Below are positions 41,725 through 50,479 of a stretch of 64,000 bases of DNA, piece by piece (within the stretch, counting starts at the first letter, position 1; each line of letters starts with the position of its first letter). Below the pieces are notes generated by a model. The model was not told where the DNA came from. It did no database searches and saw only the letters and a list, made by a program, of their open reading frames with translations. A program made the position numbers and the translations under genes. Source of the DNA: Streptomyces roseicoloratus (GTDB lineage Bacteria; Actinomycetota; Actinomycetes; Streptomycetales; Streptomycetaceae); NCBI RefSeq assembly GCF_004117935.1, contig NZ_SDOY01000131.1, positions 1 to 64,000 on the forward strand, read 5' to 3'.

Positions 41725-44270
41725 CCGACACCATCGAGACCCCGAGCCGTAGGCTGCCCGTCACCGATCTCTCCCTCGTGGTCCTGATCGGCGCGACCGG
41801 TTCCGGCAAGTCGTCCTTCGCCCGGCGCCACTTCAAGCCGACCGAGATCGTCTCCTCGGACTTCTGCCGAGGACTGGTCGCCGACGACGAGAACGACCAG
41901 AGCGCCAGCAAGGACGCCTTCGACGTCCTCCACTACATCGCCGGCAAGCGGCTCGCCGCCGGGCGGCTCACCGTCGTCGACGCCACCAACGTGCAGCGCG
42001 AGGCGCGCCGGCAGCTGGTGGGGCTCGCCCGCGAGCACGACGTGCTGCCGATCGCGATCGTCCTCGACCTGCCCGAGTCGGTGTGCGCCGAGCGCAACGC
42101 GGCCCGACCGGACCGCGCGCACCTGCCCCGGCACGTCATCCAGCGGCACCGCCGCGAACTGCGCCGCTCCCTGAAGGGCCTGGAACGCGAGGGCTTCCGC
42201 AAGGTGCACGTGCTGCGCGGCGTCGCCGAGGTGGAGGCGGCCGAGGTCGTCCTGGAGAAGCGGTTCAACGACCTGCGGCACCTCACCGGGCCGTTCGACA
42301 TCATCGGCGACGTCCACGGGTGCCGCTCCGAACTGGAGACCCTGCTCGCGAAGCTGGGCTACGTCGACGGCCGCCACCCGGAGGGGCGGACCGCCGTCTT
42401 CGTCGGCGACCTGGTCGACCGCGGACCGGACAGCCCGGGCGTGCTGCGCCGCGTCATGGACATGGTGGCCGCCGGGGACGCGCTGTGCGTGCCCGGAAAC
42501 CACGAGAACAAGCTGGGCCGCTGGCTGCGCGGTCGCAAGGTGCAGGAGACCCACGGCCTCGCCGAGACGATCGAGCAGCTGGGGCGCGAACCGGAGGCGT
42601 TCCGCGCCGAGGTCGCGGCCTTCGTCGACGGACTGGTCAGCCACTACGTCCTCGACGAGGGCAGGCTCGTGGTCTGCCACGCCGGTCTGCCGGAGAAGTA
42701 CCACGGCCGCACCTCCGGCCGGGTGCGCTCGCACGCCCTCTACGGGGACACGACCGGCGAGACGGACGAGTTCGGGCTGCCGGTGCGCTACCCGTGGGCC
42801 GAGGACTACCGGGGACGGGCGACCGTCGTCTACGGGCACACGCCCGTCCCGAACACCTCGTGGATCAACAACACCATCTGTCTCGACACGGGTGCCGTGT
42901 TCGGCGGCAGGATGACCGCGCTGCGCTGGCCGGAGCGCGAGCTCGTCGACGTACCGGCGGAGAAGGTCTGGTACGAGCCGGCCAGGCCGCTCGCGACCGA
43001 GGCGCCAGGCGGTCACCAGGGCCGGCCGCTCGACCTGGCCGACGTGCACGGCCGGCGGATCGTGGAGACGCGGCTGATGGGCAACGTGGCGGTACGGGAG
43101 GAGAACGCGGCGGCCGCGCTGGAGGTCATGAGCCGGTTCGCCGTCGACCCGCGGCTGCTCGCCTACCTGCCGCCGACGATGGCGCCGACCGCCACGTCGA
43201 AGGCGGAGGGCTACCTGGAGCACCCGGCCGAGGCGTTCGCGCAGTACGCGGCCGACGGCGTCGGGCGGGTCGTGTGCGAGGAGAAGCACATGGGGTCGCG
43301 GGCGGTGGCGCTGGTGTGCAGGGACGCCGGGGCGGCGCGCGAGCGCTTCGGTGCAGACGGCCCGACCGGCGCGCTGCACACCCGTACCGGACGGCCGTTC
43401 TTCGACGACCCGGAGACCACCGAGCTGGTCCTCGGGCGGCTGCGGGCGGCGATCGGTGCCGCCGGGCTCTGGGACGAGCTGGACACCGACTGGCTGCTGC
43501 TCGACGGCGAGCTGATGCCGTGGTCGCTGAAGTCGGCCGGACTGCTGCGCTCGCAGTACGCGGCGGTCGGCGCGGCGTCGCGGGCCGTGTTCCCCGGCGC
43601 GCTGGGGGCGCTCGAACAGGCGGCCGCACGCGGCGTGCCCGGGCTCGACGGGCTGCTCGGCCGGCAGCGCGAACGGGCCGTGGACGCGGCGGCGTTCACG
43701 GAGGCGTACCGGCGCTACTGCTGGCCGACGGACGGTCTGGAAGGCGTGCGCTTCGCACCGTTCCAGGTGCTCGCCGTGCGCGGGCGTTCGCTGGCCGCCG
43801 TGCCGCACGACGAGCAGCTGGCCTGGCTCGACCGGCTCGTCGAGCACGACCCCACCGGACTGCTCCAGGTCACGCGGAGGCTCGTGGTCGACCCGGCCGA
43901 CGAGACGTCCGTACGGGCCGGGACCGACTGGTGGCTCGAGCTGACCGCGGCCGGCGGCGAGGGCATGGTCGTCAAGCCGCTCGCGGCCGTGGTCACGGGT
44001 TCCGACGGACGCCCGGTGCAGCCGGGCGTGAAGGTCCGCGGCCGGGAGTACCTGCGGATCATCTACGGCCCGGAGTACACCCGTCCGGACAACCTGGCGC
44101 GGCTGCGCGAGCGGCACCTCGGCCACAAGCGCTCGCTGGCCCTGCGCGAGTACGCGCTCGGCCTGGAGGCGCTGGACCGGCTGGCGGCCGGCGAGCCGCT
44201 GTGGCGGGTCCACGAGGCGGTGTTCGCGGTCCTGGCCCTGGAATCGGAGCCGGTCGACCCGCGGCTGTGA
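41721..44270 (+). CDS. pnkp: Polynucleotide kinase-phosphatase-ligase Pnkp
   Basis: An 849-residue three-domain RNA end-healing and sealing enzyme. The 5'-kinase has P-loop LIGATGSGKSSF (residues 20-31). The 2',3'-phosphatase has GDVHG near 195, GDLVDRG, PGNHENK and YGHTPVP. The C-terminal adenylyltransferase has its lysine in VCEEKHMGSRA near 520 and VKPLAAVV/VKVRGREYLRI further on. It works as a heterotetramer with Hen1, with which it is translationally coupled. Together they repair ribotoxin-cut tRNA, an answer to toxins or stress nucleases. All domain motifs look intact. Confidence 0.95.
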   Translation: MTDTIETPSRRLPVTDLSLVVLIGATGSGKSSFARRHFKPTEIVSSDFCRGLVADDENDQSASKDAFDVLHYIAGKRLAAGRLTVVDATNVQREARRQLVGLAREHDVLPIAIVLDLPESVCAERNAARPDRAHLPRHVIQRHRRELRRSLKGLEREGFRKVHVLRGVAEVEAAEVVLEKRFNDLRHLTGPFDIIGDVHGCRSELETLLAKLGYVDGRHPEGRTAVFVGDLVDRGPDSPGVLRRVMDMVAAGDALCVPGNHENKLGRWLRGRKVQETHGLAETIEQLGREPEAFRAEVAAFVDGLVSHYVLDEGRLVVCHAGLPEKYHGRTSGRVRSHALYGDTTGETDEFGLPVRYPWAEDYRGRATVVYGHTPVPNTSWINNTICLDTGAVFGGRMTALRWPERELVDVPAEKVWYEPARPLATEAPGGHQGRPLDLADVHGRRIVETRLMGNVAVREENAAAALEVMSRFAVDPRLLAYLPPTMAPTATSKAEGYLEHPAEAFAQYAADGVGRVVCEEKHMGSRAVALVCRDAGAARERFGADGPTGALHTRTGRPFFDDPETTELVLGRLRAAIGAAGLWDELDTDWLLLDGELMPWSLKSAGLLRSQYAAVGAASRAVFPGALGALEQAAARGVPGLDGLLGRQRERAVDAAAFTEAYRRYCWPTDGLEGVRFAPFQVLAVRGRSLAAVPHDEQLAWLDRLVEHDPTGLLQVTRRLVVDPADETSVRAGTDWWLELTAAGGEGMVVKPLAAVVTGSDGRPVQPGVKVRGREYLRIIYGPEYTRPDNLARLRERHLGHKRSLALREYALGLEALDRLAAGEPLWRVHEAVFAVLALESEPVDPRL

Positions 44271-44780
44271 CGACGGGGTGACGCGGGCGCGGACGGGCTG
44301 CCCGGCGGTGGGGGCGGGGCTTGCGCGCGGGCGGGCGCCGTCCGGGCCCGTCCGTGGGCGCATGCGGTTGACCTTCGCACAGGGGGCGCAAGGGGGCTGA
44401 AAGCAGCGCTCCCTCGCGCCCCTCGTGCTCGCTCCCGGCCGCGTCGACGCGATTCTTCCGGTGCCTCTGGCGTTCTTCACCCTACGGAGCGACGGACCCC
44501 GGCCCGCGTCGTCCGGACCCCGGCCCGCCCGTCCGGACGACGGGCCGCCGACCCGGACGACCCTGCCCGCGTCACCCCCGGGTGCGCCGGGCTCGGGCCT
44601 GCCAAGGACGGGTGGCTGACCTTCGCCCTCCTCGGCAGCGTCCCGGTGCTGCCCGTGACCCTGGTCGTCGTCATCGTCGTCATCGTCGCGTCGGCCTGAG
44701 CCGCGTCGGCGAAGCGCGTCAGCGGGATCTGACACGCCGAGAACCACACGCGCGCCGCGCCGCTCCGTCAGGATGGGTGC
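44271..44780. other. Intergenic region between pnkp and arginine deiminase
   Basis: 510 bp without a supported gene. It includes a twice-repeated CCGGCCCGCGTCG-like segment (44498-44545) and a GTCATCGTC nonamer run (about 44664-44692) that reads in one frame as a hydrophobic Val/Ile peptide with no start codon. AGGA of the deiminase ribosome site is at the end. Confidence 0.5.
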
Positions 44781-46013
44781 ATGGGATTCCATGTCGATTC
44801 CGAGACCGGGCGGCTGCGCCGCGTCATCCTGCACCGCCCCGATCTGGAGCTGAAGCGGCTCACCCCGAGCAACAAGGACGCCCTCCTCTTCGACGACGTG
44901 CTGTGGGTGCGCCGCGCGCGGCAGGAACACGACGGCTTCGCCGACGTGCTCCGGGACCGCGGGGTGGCGGTGCACCTCTTCGGCGACCTCCTGCGCGAGA
45001 CGCTGGAACTGCCCGCGGCCCGCGAACTCGTGCTGGAACGGGTCTTCCACGAGAAGGAGTACGGCCCGCTCGCCGCCGACCACCTCCGCGCGGCCTTCGA
45101 CTCGCTGGACGCCGGTGCCCTGGCCGAGGCGCTGGTCGGCGGAATGACGAAGCGGGAGTTCCTGGCGGCGCACCGCGAGCCGACCTCGGTGCGCTTCCAC
45201 GCCCTCGACCTCGACGACTTCGTGCTCGGCCCGCTGCCGAACCACCTCTTCACCCGCGACACCTCCGCCTGGATCTACGACGGCGTGTCGATCAACGCGA
45301 TGCGCTGGCCCGCCCGGCAGCGCGAGACCGTCCACTTCGAGGCGATCTACCGGCACCACCCGCTGTTCACCGGCCCGACGGCGGGCGACTTCCACCACTG
45401 GTCGGAGGGACAGTCCGACTACCCGTCGACGATCGAGGGCGGCGACGTCCTGGTGATCGGCAACGGTGCCGTCCTCATCGGCATGAGCGAACGCACCACC
45501 CCGCAGGCCGTGGAGATGCTGGCGCGCGGCCTGTTCGCGGCGGGCTCGGCGCGCACCATCATCGCCCTCGACATGCCGAAGCGCCGCGCCTTCATGCACC
45601 TGGACACGGTGATGACGATGGTGGACGTGGACACCTTCACCCAGTACGCCGGGCTCGGCATGCTCCGCTCGTACACCATCGAGCCGGGCGACGAGGGCCA
45701 GTCCCTGCGGGTCACCGACCATCCGCCGGAGCAGATGCACAGCGCCATCGCGGCGGCGCTCGGGCTCCAGGACATCCGGGTGCTCACCGCCACGCAGGAC
45801 GTCCACGCGGCGGAGCGCGAGCAGTGGGACGACGGCTGCAACGTCCTGTCCGTGGAGCCGGGCGTCGTCGTGGCGTACGAGCGCAACGTCACCACGAACA
45901 CGCATCTGCGCAAGCAGGGCATCGAGGTGATCGAGATCCCGGGGAGCGAGCTGGGCCGAGGGAGGGGCGGCCCACGCTGCATGAGCTGCCCGGTGGAGCG
46001 CGACGCGGCGTAG
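44781..46013 (+). CDS. arcA: Arginine deiminase
   Basis: A 410-residue cytosolic enzyme hydrolysing arginine to citrulline and ammonia. Guanidino-modifying family motifs: LPNHLFTRDTSAWI (substrate Asp), IEGGDVLVIGNG, FMHLDTVMTMVD (catalytic His) and the C-terminal Cys in GGPRCMSCP near 399. MGFHVDSETGRLRRVILHRP is a normal start with AGGA upstream. Ornithine carbamoyltransferase follows after 185 bp. Carbamate kinase and the ArcD antiporter of a full ADI pathway are not in the window. Confidence 0.95.
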   Translation: MGFHVDSETGRLRRVILHRPDLELKRLTPSNKDALLFDDVLWVRRARQEHDGFADVLRDRGVAVHLFGDLLRETLELPAARELVLERVFHEKEYGPLAADHLRAAFDSLDAGALAEALVGGMTKREFLAAHREPTSVRFHALDLDDFVLGPLPNHLFTRDTSAWIYDGVSINAMRWPARQRETVHFEAIYRHHPLFTGPTAGDFHHWSEGQSDYPSTIEGGDVLVIGNGAVLIGMSERTTPQAVEMLARGLFAAGSARTIIALDMPKRRAFMHLDTVMTMVDVDTFTQYAGLGMLRSYTIEPGDEGQSLRVTDHPPEQMHSAIAAALGLQDIRVLTATQDVHAAEREQWDDGCNVLSVEPGVVVAYERNVTTNTHLRKQGIEVIEIPGSELGRGRGGPRCMSCPVERDAA

Positions 46014-46110
46014 GAGCGGGCAGGAACGGGGCAGGAACGGGGCAGGAACGGCGTCCGGCCCGGCGGCGCGGGTCGGGCGCGTGCCGTGGGGAAGGGCGAC
46101 GACCCGGGGG

Positions 46111-46140
46111 CTGTATAAGAATGCGAAAGTACGTATACTT
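46111..46140 (+). promoter_or_regulatory. Promoter with AT-rich operator upstream of argF/arcB (candidate ARG box)
   Basis: An island of low GC stands out: TGTATAAGAATGCGAAAG followed by an AAGTA-CGTA-TACTT inverted repeat (46127-46140). TATACT at 46134-46139 is a good -10, with CTGTAT 17 bp upstream as a weak -35, predicting a start near 46146. ArgR-type boxes in Streptomyces are AT-rich imperfect palindromes overlapping promoters, so an ArgR site is inferred. Confidence 0.55.
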
Positions 46141-46198
46141 CCTAGGGTCTCGTCCCCGGGGCGTCCCCGACCGTACCCACCCCCCTCAGGAGGGCCTC

Positions 46199-47212
46199 AT
46201 GGCCACCGACCTCACCGGCCGCCACTTCCTCAAGGAGCTGGACTTCACCGCCGAGGAGTTCCGCGGCCTGCTGGACCTCGCCGCCGAGCTCAAGGCGGCC
46301 AAGAAGGCGGGCACGGAGGTGCAGCGGCTGCGCGGCCGGAACATCGCGCTGATCTTCGAGAAGACCTCGACCCGCACCCGCTGCGCCTTCGAGGTCGCCG
46401 CCGCCGACCAGGGCGCCTCGACGACCTACCTCGACCCGTCCGGCTCGCAGATGGGCCACAAGGAGTCGGTCAAGGACACCGCGCGGGTCCTCGGCCGGAT
46501 GTTCGACGCCATCGAGTACCGGGGCGACAGCCAGGCCGCCGTGGAGGAGCTGGCCGAGTTCGCCGGCGTGCCGGTCTACAACGGGCTGACCGACGACTGG
46601 CACCCGACGCAGATGCTCGCCGACGTCCTCACCATGACCGAGCACAGCGACAAGCCGCTCGACGGCATCGCCTTCGCCTACCTCGGCGACGCCCGCTTCA
46701 ACATGGGCAACTCCTACCTGATCACCGGCGCGCTGCTCGGCATGGACGTCCGGATCGTCGCCCCGAAGGCGTACTGGCCGGCCGAGGCCTTCGTCGCCGA
46801 GGCGCACCGCCTCGCCGAGACCAGCGGCGCCACGGTCACGCTCACCGAGGACATCGCCGAGGGCGTGCGCGGTGCCGACTTCGTCGCCACGGACGTGTGG
46901 GTCTCCATGGGCGAGCCCAAGGAGGTCTGGGACGAGCGGATCACCGCCCTCGCGCCGTACTCCGTGACCATGGACGTCCTGCGCGCCACCGGCAACCCGG
47001 ACGTGAAGTTCCTACACTGCCTGCCGGCCTTCCACGACCTCGGCACCGCGGTCGGCCGCGACATCCACGAGCGGCACGGCCTCACCGAACTCGAGGTCAC
47101 CGACGAGGTCTTCGAGTCCGCCCACTCGGTCGTCTTCGACGAGGCCGAGAACCGCATGCACACCATCAAGGCGGTCATGGTCGCCACCCTCGGCGCCCCG
47201 GCCGGCGCCTGA
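46199..47212 (+). CDS. arcB: Ornithine carbamoyltransferase
   Basis: A 337-residue transferase interconverting citrulline plus phosphate and ornithine plus carbamoyl phosphate. The carbamoyl-phosphate loop is FEKTSTRTRCAFE near residue 56, followed by MGHKESVKDTARVLGRMFD, HPTQMLADVLTM, the ornithine-site SMGEP and the HCLP motif in FLHCLPAFHDL. GGAGGG precedes the ATG. The length and RDIHERHGLTELEVTDEVF end are those of the longer ArcB/ArgI type. Next to arginine deiminase a catabolic role is favoured, but argF in biosynthesis cannot be excluded. Confidence 0.94.
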   Translation: MATDLTGRHFLKELDFTAEEFRGLLDLAAELKAAKKAGTEVQRLRGRNIALIFEKTSTRTRCAFEVAAADQGASTTYLDPSGSQMGHKESVKDTARVLGRMFDAIEYRGDSQAAVEELAEFAGVPVYNGLTDDWHPTQMLADVLTMTEHSDKPLDGIAFAYLGDARFNMGNSYLITGALLGMDVRIVAPKAYWPAEAFVAEAHRLAETSGATVTLTEDIAEGVRGADFVATDVWVSMGEPKEVWDERITALAPYSVTMDVLRATGNPDVKFLHCLPAFHDLGTAVGRDIHERHGLTELEVTDEVFESAHSVVFDEAENRMHTIKAVMVATLGAPAGA

Positions 47213-47240
47213 CCGAAGCCGGGCGGTGCGCCGGCACCCG

Positions 47241-47380
47241 CGTGTCCGGGGCCGCGAGCCCGGAGTCACGTGTCCGGAGCCGCGTCTCCGGGGCCGCGTG
47301 TCCGGGGCCGCGCTCGAACCCGCGCGCCCGGGTCCGCGCGCCCGGGGTCGCGTCTCCGGGGCCGTGTGTCCGGGTCCGCG
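47241..47380. repeat. 14-bp repeat CGCGTCTCCGGGGC-like between arcB and merR
   Basis: About ten degenerate units of consensus CGCGTGTCCGGGGC fill the gap between two convergent stop codons. They are GC-rich and self-complementary in part, so they may also act in termination. Confidence 0.75.
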
Positions 47381-47383
47381 CGC

Positions 47384-47830
47384 TCAGACGGGCGGCGCGG
47401 GCGCGGGCGGTGTGTCCGCGTCCGCCGTCCCGTGCTCGCGGGGGACGTTGCCGACCGCGCGTCTGAAGTCCGGGCAGTCGACGATCGGTTCGTGCGCGCA
47501 CACGGACGCGTGGCGCAGGCTGTCGCGCAGCCGGGTCAGGCGGCCGATCTGCTCGTCGAGGTCGTCCGCCCTCGCCGTCATCCGGGCCCGGAGGTCCGCG
47601 TCCGACGGGCGCGCCACGACGAAGCGGTGGATCTCGGCGATCGACAGTCCCGCGCTCCGCGCGCAGGTGATCATCGTCAGGCGCTCCAGGACCCCGGGGC
47701 GGTAGGTGCGCCGCAGGCCGTTGCGGCCGTCGGCGGTGATCAGTCCCCGCTTCTCGTAGTAGCGCAGCGCCGAGGGCGCGAGCCCGGAACGGCGGGCGAC
47801 CTCGGCGATGTCCAGCAGGGGTGCGTCCAT
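47384..47830 (-). CDS. MerR-family transcriptional regulator
   Basis: A 148-residue regulator: winged helix LLDIAEVARRSGLAPSALRY with YEKRGLI, the RRTYRP wing, a dimer helix DLDEQIGRLTRLRDSLRH, and a C-terminal sensor segment with three Cys (RHASVCAHEP, IVDCPDFRRAV, plus ITCARSAG). The Cys spacing differs from SoxR's CxxCxxxxxC. The tail is Pro/Ala-rich. It is divergent from an MBL-fold hydrolase over 48 bp that contain a matching dyad, and so should activate that gene. Confidence 0.9.
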   Translation of the reverse strand: MDAPLLDIAEVARRSGLAPSALRYYEKRGLITADGRNGLRRTYRPGVLERLTMITCARSAGLSIAEIHRFVVARPSDADLRARMTARADDLDEQIGRLTRLRDSLRHASVCAHEPIVDCPDFRRAVGNVPREHGTADADTPPAPAPPV

Positions 47831-47840
47831 TCCGGTCTCC

Positions 47841-47871
47841 TTGACTTGAAGCGCGGTTGAAGTCGCAGCCT
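47841..47871 (+). promoter_or_regulatory. MerR-type promoter, leaderless, for the MBL hydrolase
   Basis: TTGACT (47841-47846) and CAGCCT (47866-47871) are 19 bp apart, the stretched spacing typical of MerR-activated promoters. A dyad GACTT...AAGTC (47843-47864) fills the spacer. The predicted start coincides with the ATG at 47879, which has no ribosome site, so a leaderless mRNA is expected. Confidence 0.65.
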
Positions 47872-47878
47872 AGTCGCC

Positions 47879-48709
47879 ATGAAGATCCTGAAGGTCCATC
47901 ACCTCAACTGCGGATCGGTCCGCACCGTCGACCCCACCTACGAAGGCCCCGCGGCCGCGCCCGCCGTCAACCACTGTCTCCTCGTGGAGACCGAGGCCGA
48001 CGGTCTGGTCCTGGTCGAGACCGGCCTCGGCCTCGGCGACGTCCGCGATCCCGGGGCGAGCCTCGGCGCCGACTGGATCGCCATGGCCGCGCCCGTGCTC
48101 GACGAGGAGGAGACGGCGGTCCGGCAGGTGGCCCGTCTCGGTCACGATCCCGCCGCCGTCCGCCACATCCTCCTCACCCACCTCGACGTGGACCACTGCG
48201 GCGGGCTGCCCGACTTCCCCGGCGCCCGCGTGCACCTGCTCGCCGGCGAACTGGCGGCCGCGCGCGCCGACGCCTCCGGGCACCGCTACCGATCGGCCCA
48301 CTGGGCCCACGAACCCCGCTGGGTCACGTACGACCCCGAGGACGCCGCGGTCACCGAGGACTGGTTCGGCTTCGCCTCCGTACGGCTCGACGGCCTGCCG
48401 TCCGAGTTCCGGCTCGTCCCGCTCGGCGGCCACACCGCGGGCCACGCCGGCGTCGCCGTACGGGACGGCGACCGCTGGCTGCTGCACTGCGGCGACGCGT
48501 ACTACTACCACCGCGAGATGACGGCGGCGAAGGAGCCGCACCCGGTGATGGACCTCGTCCAGACCGGCTCCGAGGTCCACCGCGAGCTGCGGCTCGGCAC
48601 CCAGGCCCGGCTGCGCGAGCTGGTCCGCGACCACGGCGACGAGGTCGAGGTCTTCTCCGCCCACGATCCCTGGGAGTTCGCGCGCCTCCGCGCGGCCGCC
48701 GGGGCGTAG
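47879..48709 (+). CDS. MBL-fold metallo-hydrolase
   Basis: A 276-residue metallo-beta-lactamase-fold enzyme. Metal motif LLTHLDVDHCGGL near residue 100 (HxDxDH rather than HxHxDH, seen in one MBL subfamily), then GGHTAGHAGVAV, LHCGDAYYY and FSAHDPWEF supply the remaining ligands. It starts MKILKVHHLNCGSV. The substrate is unknown; lactones or thioesters are common in this group. It is controlled by the divergent MerR protein. Confidence 0.87.
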   Translation: MKILKVHHLNCGSVRTVDPTYEGPAAAPAVNHCLLVETEADGLVLVETGLGLGDVRDPGASLGADWIAMAAPVLDEEETAVRQVARLGHDPAAVRHILLTHLDVDHCGGLPDFPGARVHLLAGELAAARADASGHRYRSAHWAHEPRWVTYDPEDAAVTEDWFGFASVRLDGLPSEFRLVPLGGHTAGHAGVAVRDGDRWLLHCGDAYYYHREMTAAKEPHPVMDLVQTGSEVHRELRLGTQARLRELVRDHGDEVEVFSAHDPWEFARLRAAAGA

Positions 48710-48765
48710 GCGCGGGGAGGAGCCGGCTGCGGTCCGGCGCGACGACGCGACCCCGATGACCTGCC

Positions 48766-49260
48766 TCAGCTGTCCCGGCCGGCACCGCGGCGGCGCTGCG
48801 TCGGGACCGCGGGCAGTGCCGGCAGCGTGAACCACACCGCCTTGCCGTGCGCGGTGGGGCGGTGGCCGCAGTCGCTGCTGAGCGCCCGGATCAGGAGCAG
48901 CCCCCGGCCGTGTTCCTGCCAGGGGTCGACCGGGGCGACGGGCCCGGGCCCGATCAGTTCGCCGGGGCCCGCGGGGCGGCGGTCGTGGACCTCTATCTGG
49001 CAGCCGCCGGTCGCCGGGAACAACTCGACGACCAGCTCGATCGGCCCGTCGCCCGGGGTGTGCTCCACGGCGTTGGCGACCAGTTCGGCGGTGAGCAGCT
49101 CGGCCGTGTCGCTGTCGGCGGCGGCCCGCTCGGCGCCCTCGATCTCGGTGAGGGCGGAGCGGACGAGGGCGCGGGCGATCGGCACGGCGGCCGTGGTGTG
49201 CGGCAGCTCGACGGGCCAGGCCGCGGGCCGGGGGACCGGGGGACCGGGGGCAGGGGACAC
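48766..49260 (-). CDS. RsbW/SpoIIAB-like ATP-binding regulator
   Basis: A protein of about 164 residues with a GHKL ATPase domain: N-box ELVANAVEHTPGDGP, G1 region EVHDRRPAGPGELI, G2 EHGRGLLLIRALSSDCGHR. There is no dimerisation or sensor domain. These short proteins act as anti-sigma or signalling kinases in Streptomyces. The start is uncertain: the GTG at 49260 has GGAAC upstream, while longer frames run through a repetitive Pro/Ser-rich spacer. No sigma or anti-anti-sigma gene is adjacent. Confidence 0.82.
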   Translation of the reverse strand: MSPAPGPPVPRPAAWPVELPHTTAAVPIARALVRSALTEIEGAERAAADSDTAELLTAELVANAVEHTPGDGPIELVVELFPATGGCQIEVHDRRPAGPGELIGPGPVAPVDPWQEHGRGLLLIRALSSDCGHRPTAHGKAVWFTLPALPAVPTQRRRGAGRDS

Positions 49261-49651
49261 GGCGGGGTTCCGTTCGTGCTCGGCGGGTGGGGGAGTAGGG
49301 GGGGCGGGAGAGCGGATGGAGCGGGCGGAGTGGGCGGAGTGGGGGAGCGGGTGGAGTGCATCGGGGGTGGGGGAGCGGGTGGAGTGCACCGGGAGCGGGG
49401 TGGGGCGGGGTGGGGCGGGGGGCGACACCGGAGGGGCGGGGTCGCTTTCCAGCCTACGGAGCCGGAAATCCGGACACAGAGGCGGTCGCCCGCAGGTGCG
49501 GGGACGTGCGTCCGGTCCCTGGCGGGACCTTCGTCGGCGCGTCCCGCCCCCTCGTCGTATTGCGTACTCGTGACGACAGTCACGTATGAGTGATACCCTC
49601 CAGGAGGTGCTGCCGTACCGGTACGTGCACACAACAGGGAGGTCCTCCCGA
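49261..49651. other. Divergent spacer with 28-bp direct repeat
   Basis: GTGGGGGAGCGGGTGGAGTG plus CA occurs at 49339-49360 and 49367-49388 (period 28), within a G-rich strand of GGGGA/GGAG words (49300-49430). The last 100 bp carry the catabolic operator and the AGGGAGG ribosome site of the hydratase gene. No gene was recognised. Confidence 0.6.
49557..49596. promoter_or_regulatory. Candidate PaaX-type operator upstream of hydratase gene
   Basis: The core GTGACGACAGTCA (49570-49582), itself holding GTGAC-GACA-GTCAC symmetry, is flanked by GTATTG and TGATAC in inverted orientation. The identical 13-bp core recurs at 56529-56541 between the ligase and dehydrogenase genes. It lies 70 bp before the hydratase ATG. 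The PaaX-family regulator encoded in the cluster is the obvious candidate ligand. Confidence 0.65.
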
Positions 49652-50479
49652 ATGAGCCCCTTCACCGGCTCCGCGACCCGGACCGAACGCTGGCGCCATC
49701 TGCGCCTCACCATCGACGACGGCGTCGCGACGATCACGCTCGCCCGCCCCGAGAAGCTCAACGCCCTCACCTTCGGCGCCTACGCGGACCTGCGCGACCT
49801 GCTCGCCGAGCTGTCGCGCGAGCGGGCCGTCCGCGCCCTGGTGCTCGGCGGCGAAGGCCGCGGCTTCTGCTCCGGCGGGGACGTCGACGAGATCATCGGT
49901 GCCACCCTCTCCATGGACACCGCCCAGCTCCTCGACTTCAACCGGATGACCGGCCAGACCGTCCGGGCCCTGCGCGAGTGCCCCTTCCCGGTGATCGCCG
50001 CCGTCCACGGCGTCGCCGCGGGCGCCGGGGCCGTCCTCGCCCTCGCCGCCGACTTCCGCGTCGCCGACCCCACCGCCCGCTTCGCCTTCCTCTTCACCCG
50101 CGTCGGGCTCTCCGGCGGCGACATGGGCGCCGCCTACCTCCTGCCCCGCGTCGTCGGCCTCGGCCACGCCACCCGGCTGCTGATGCTCGGCGACCCCGTC
50201 GGCGCCGCCGAGGCCGAGCGGATCGGCCTGATCAGCGAGCTGACCGAGGAAGGAGCCGCCGGCGCCCGCGCCGCCGTCCTGGCCCGCCGCCTCGCCGAGG
50301 GCCCCGCCCTGGCCCACGCCCAGACCAAGGCCCTGCTCACCGCCGAGCTCGACATGCCGCTCGCCGCCTCCGTCGAGATGGACGCCGCCACCCAGGCCCT
50401 CCTGATGCACGGCGAGGACTACGCCGAGTTCCACGCCGCCTTCACCGAGAAGCGCCCGGCGAAGTGGCGGGGACGGTGA
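49652..50479 (+). CDS. Enoyl-CoA hydratase/isomerase family protein
   Basis: A 275-residue crotonase-fold enzyme. VATITLARPEKLNALTFGAY is the usual start. The oxyanion hole is GEGRGFCSGGDVDE and VHGVAAGAGAVLALAADFRV, and the active-site region FTRVGLSGGDMGAAYLLPRV lacks the usual second Glu, which suggests hydrolase or ring-opening chemistry. AGGGAGG lies nine bases before the ATG. The stop overlaps the next GTG. It would act on the non-aromatic CoA ring intermediate of the 2-aminobenzoyl-CoA pathway. Confidence 0.88.
   Translation: MSPFTGSATRTERWRHLRLTIDDGVATITLARPEKLNALTFGAYADLRDLLAELSRERAVRALVLGGEGRGFCSGGDVDEIIGATLSMDTAQLLDFNRMTGQTVRALRECPFPVIAAVHGVAAGAGAVLALAADFRVADPTARFAFLFTRVGLSGGDMGAAYLLPRVVGLGHATRLLMLGDPVGAAEAERIGLISELTEEGAAGARAAVLARRLAEGPALAHAQTKALLTAELDMPLAASVEMDAATQALLMHGEDYAEFHAAFTEKRPAKWRGR

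Noticed and set aside
44596..44700. A hydrophobic Val/Ile-rich peptide frame
   Set aside because: It has no ATG, GTG or TTG start in frame and no ribosome site; it results from a GTCATC repeat.
41166..45905. A 1579-codon open frame on the minus strand
   Set aside because: It is antisense to hen1, pnkp and arcA, which have intact catalytic motifs; open antisense frames are normal at this GC content.
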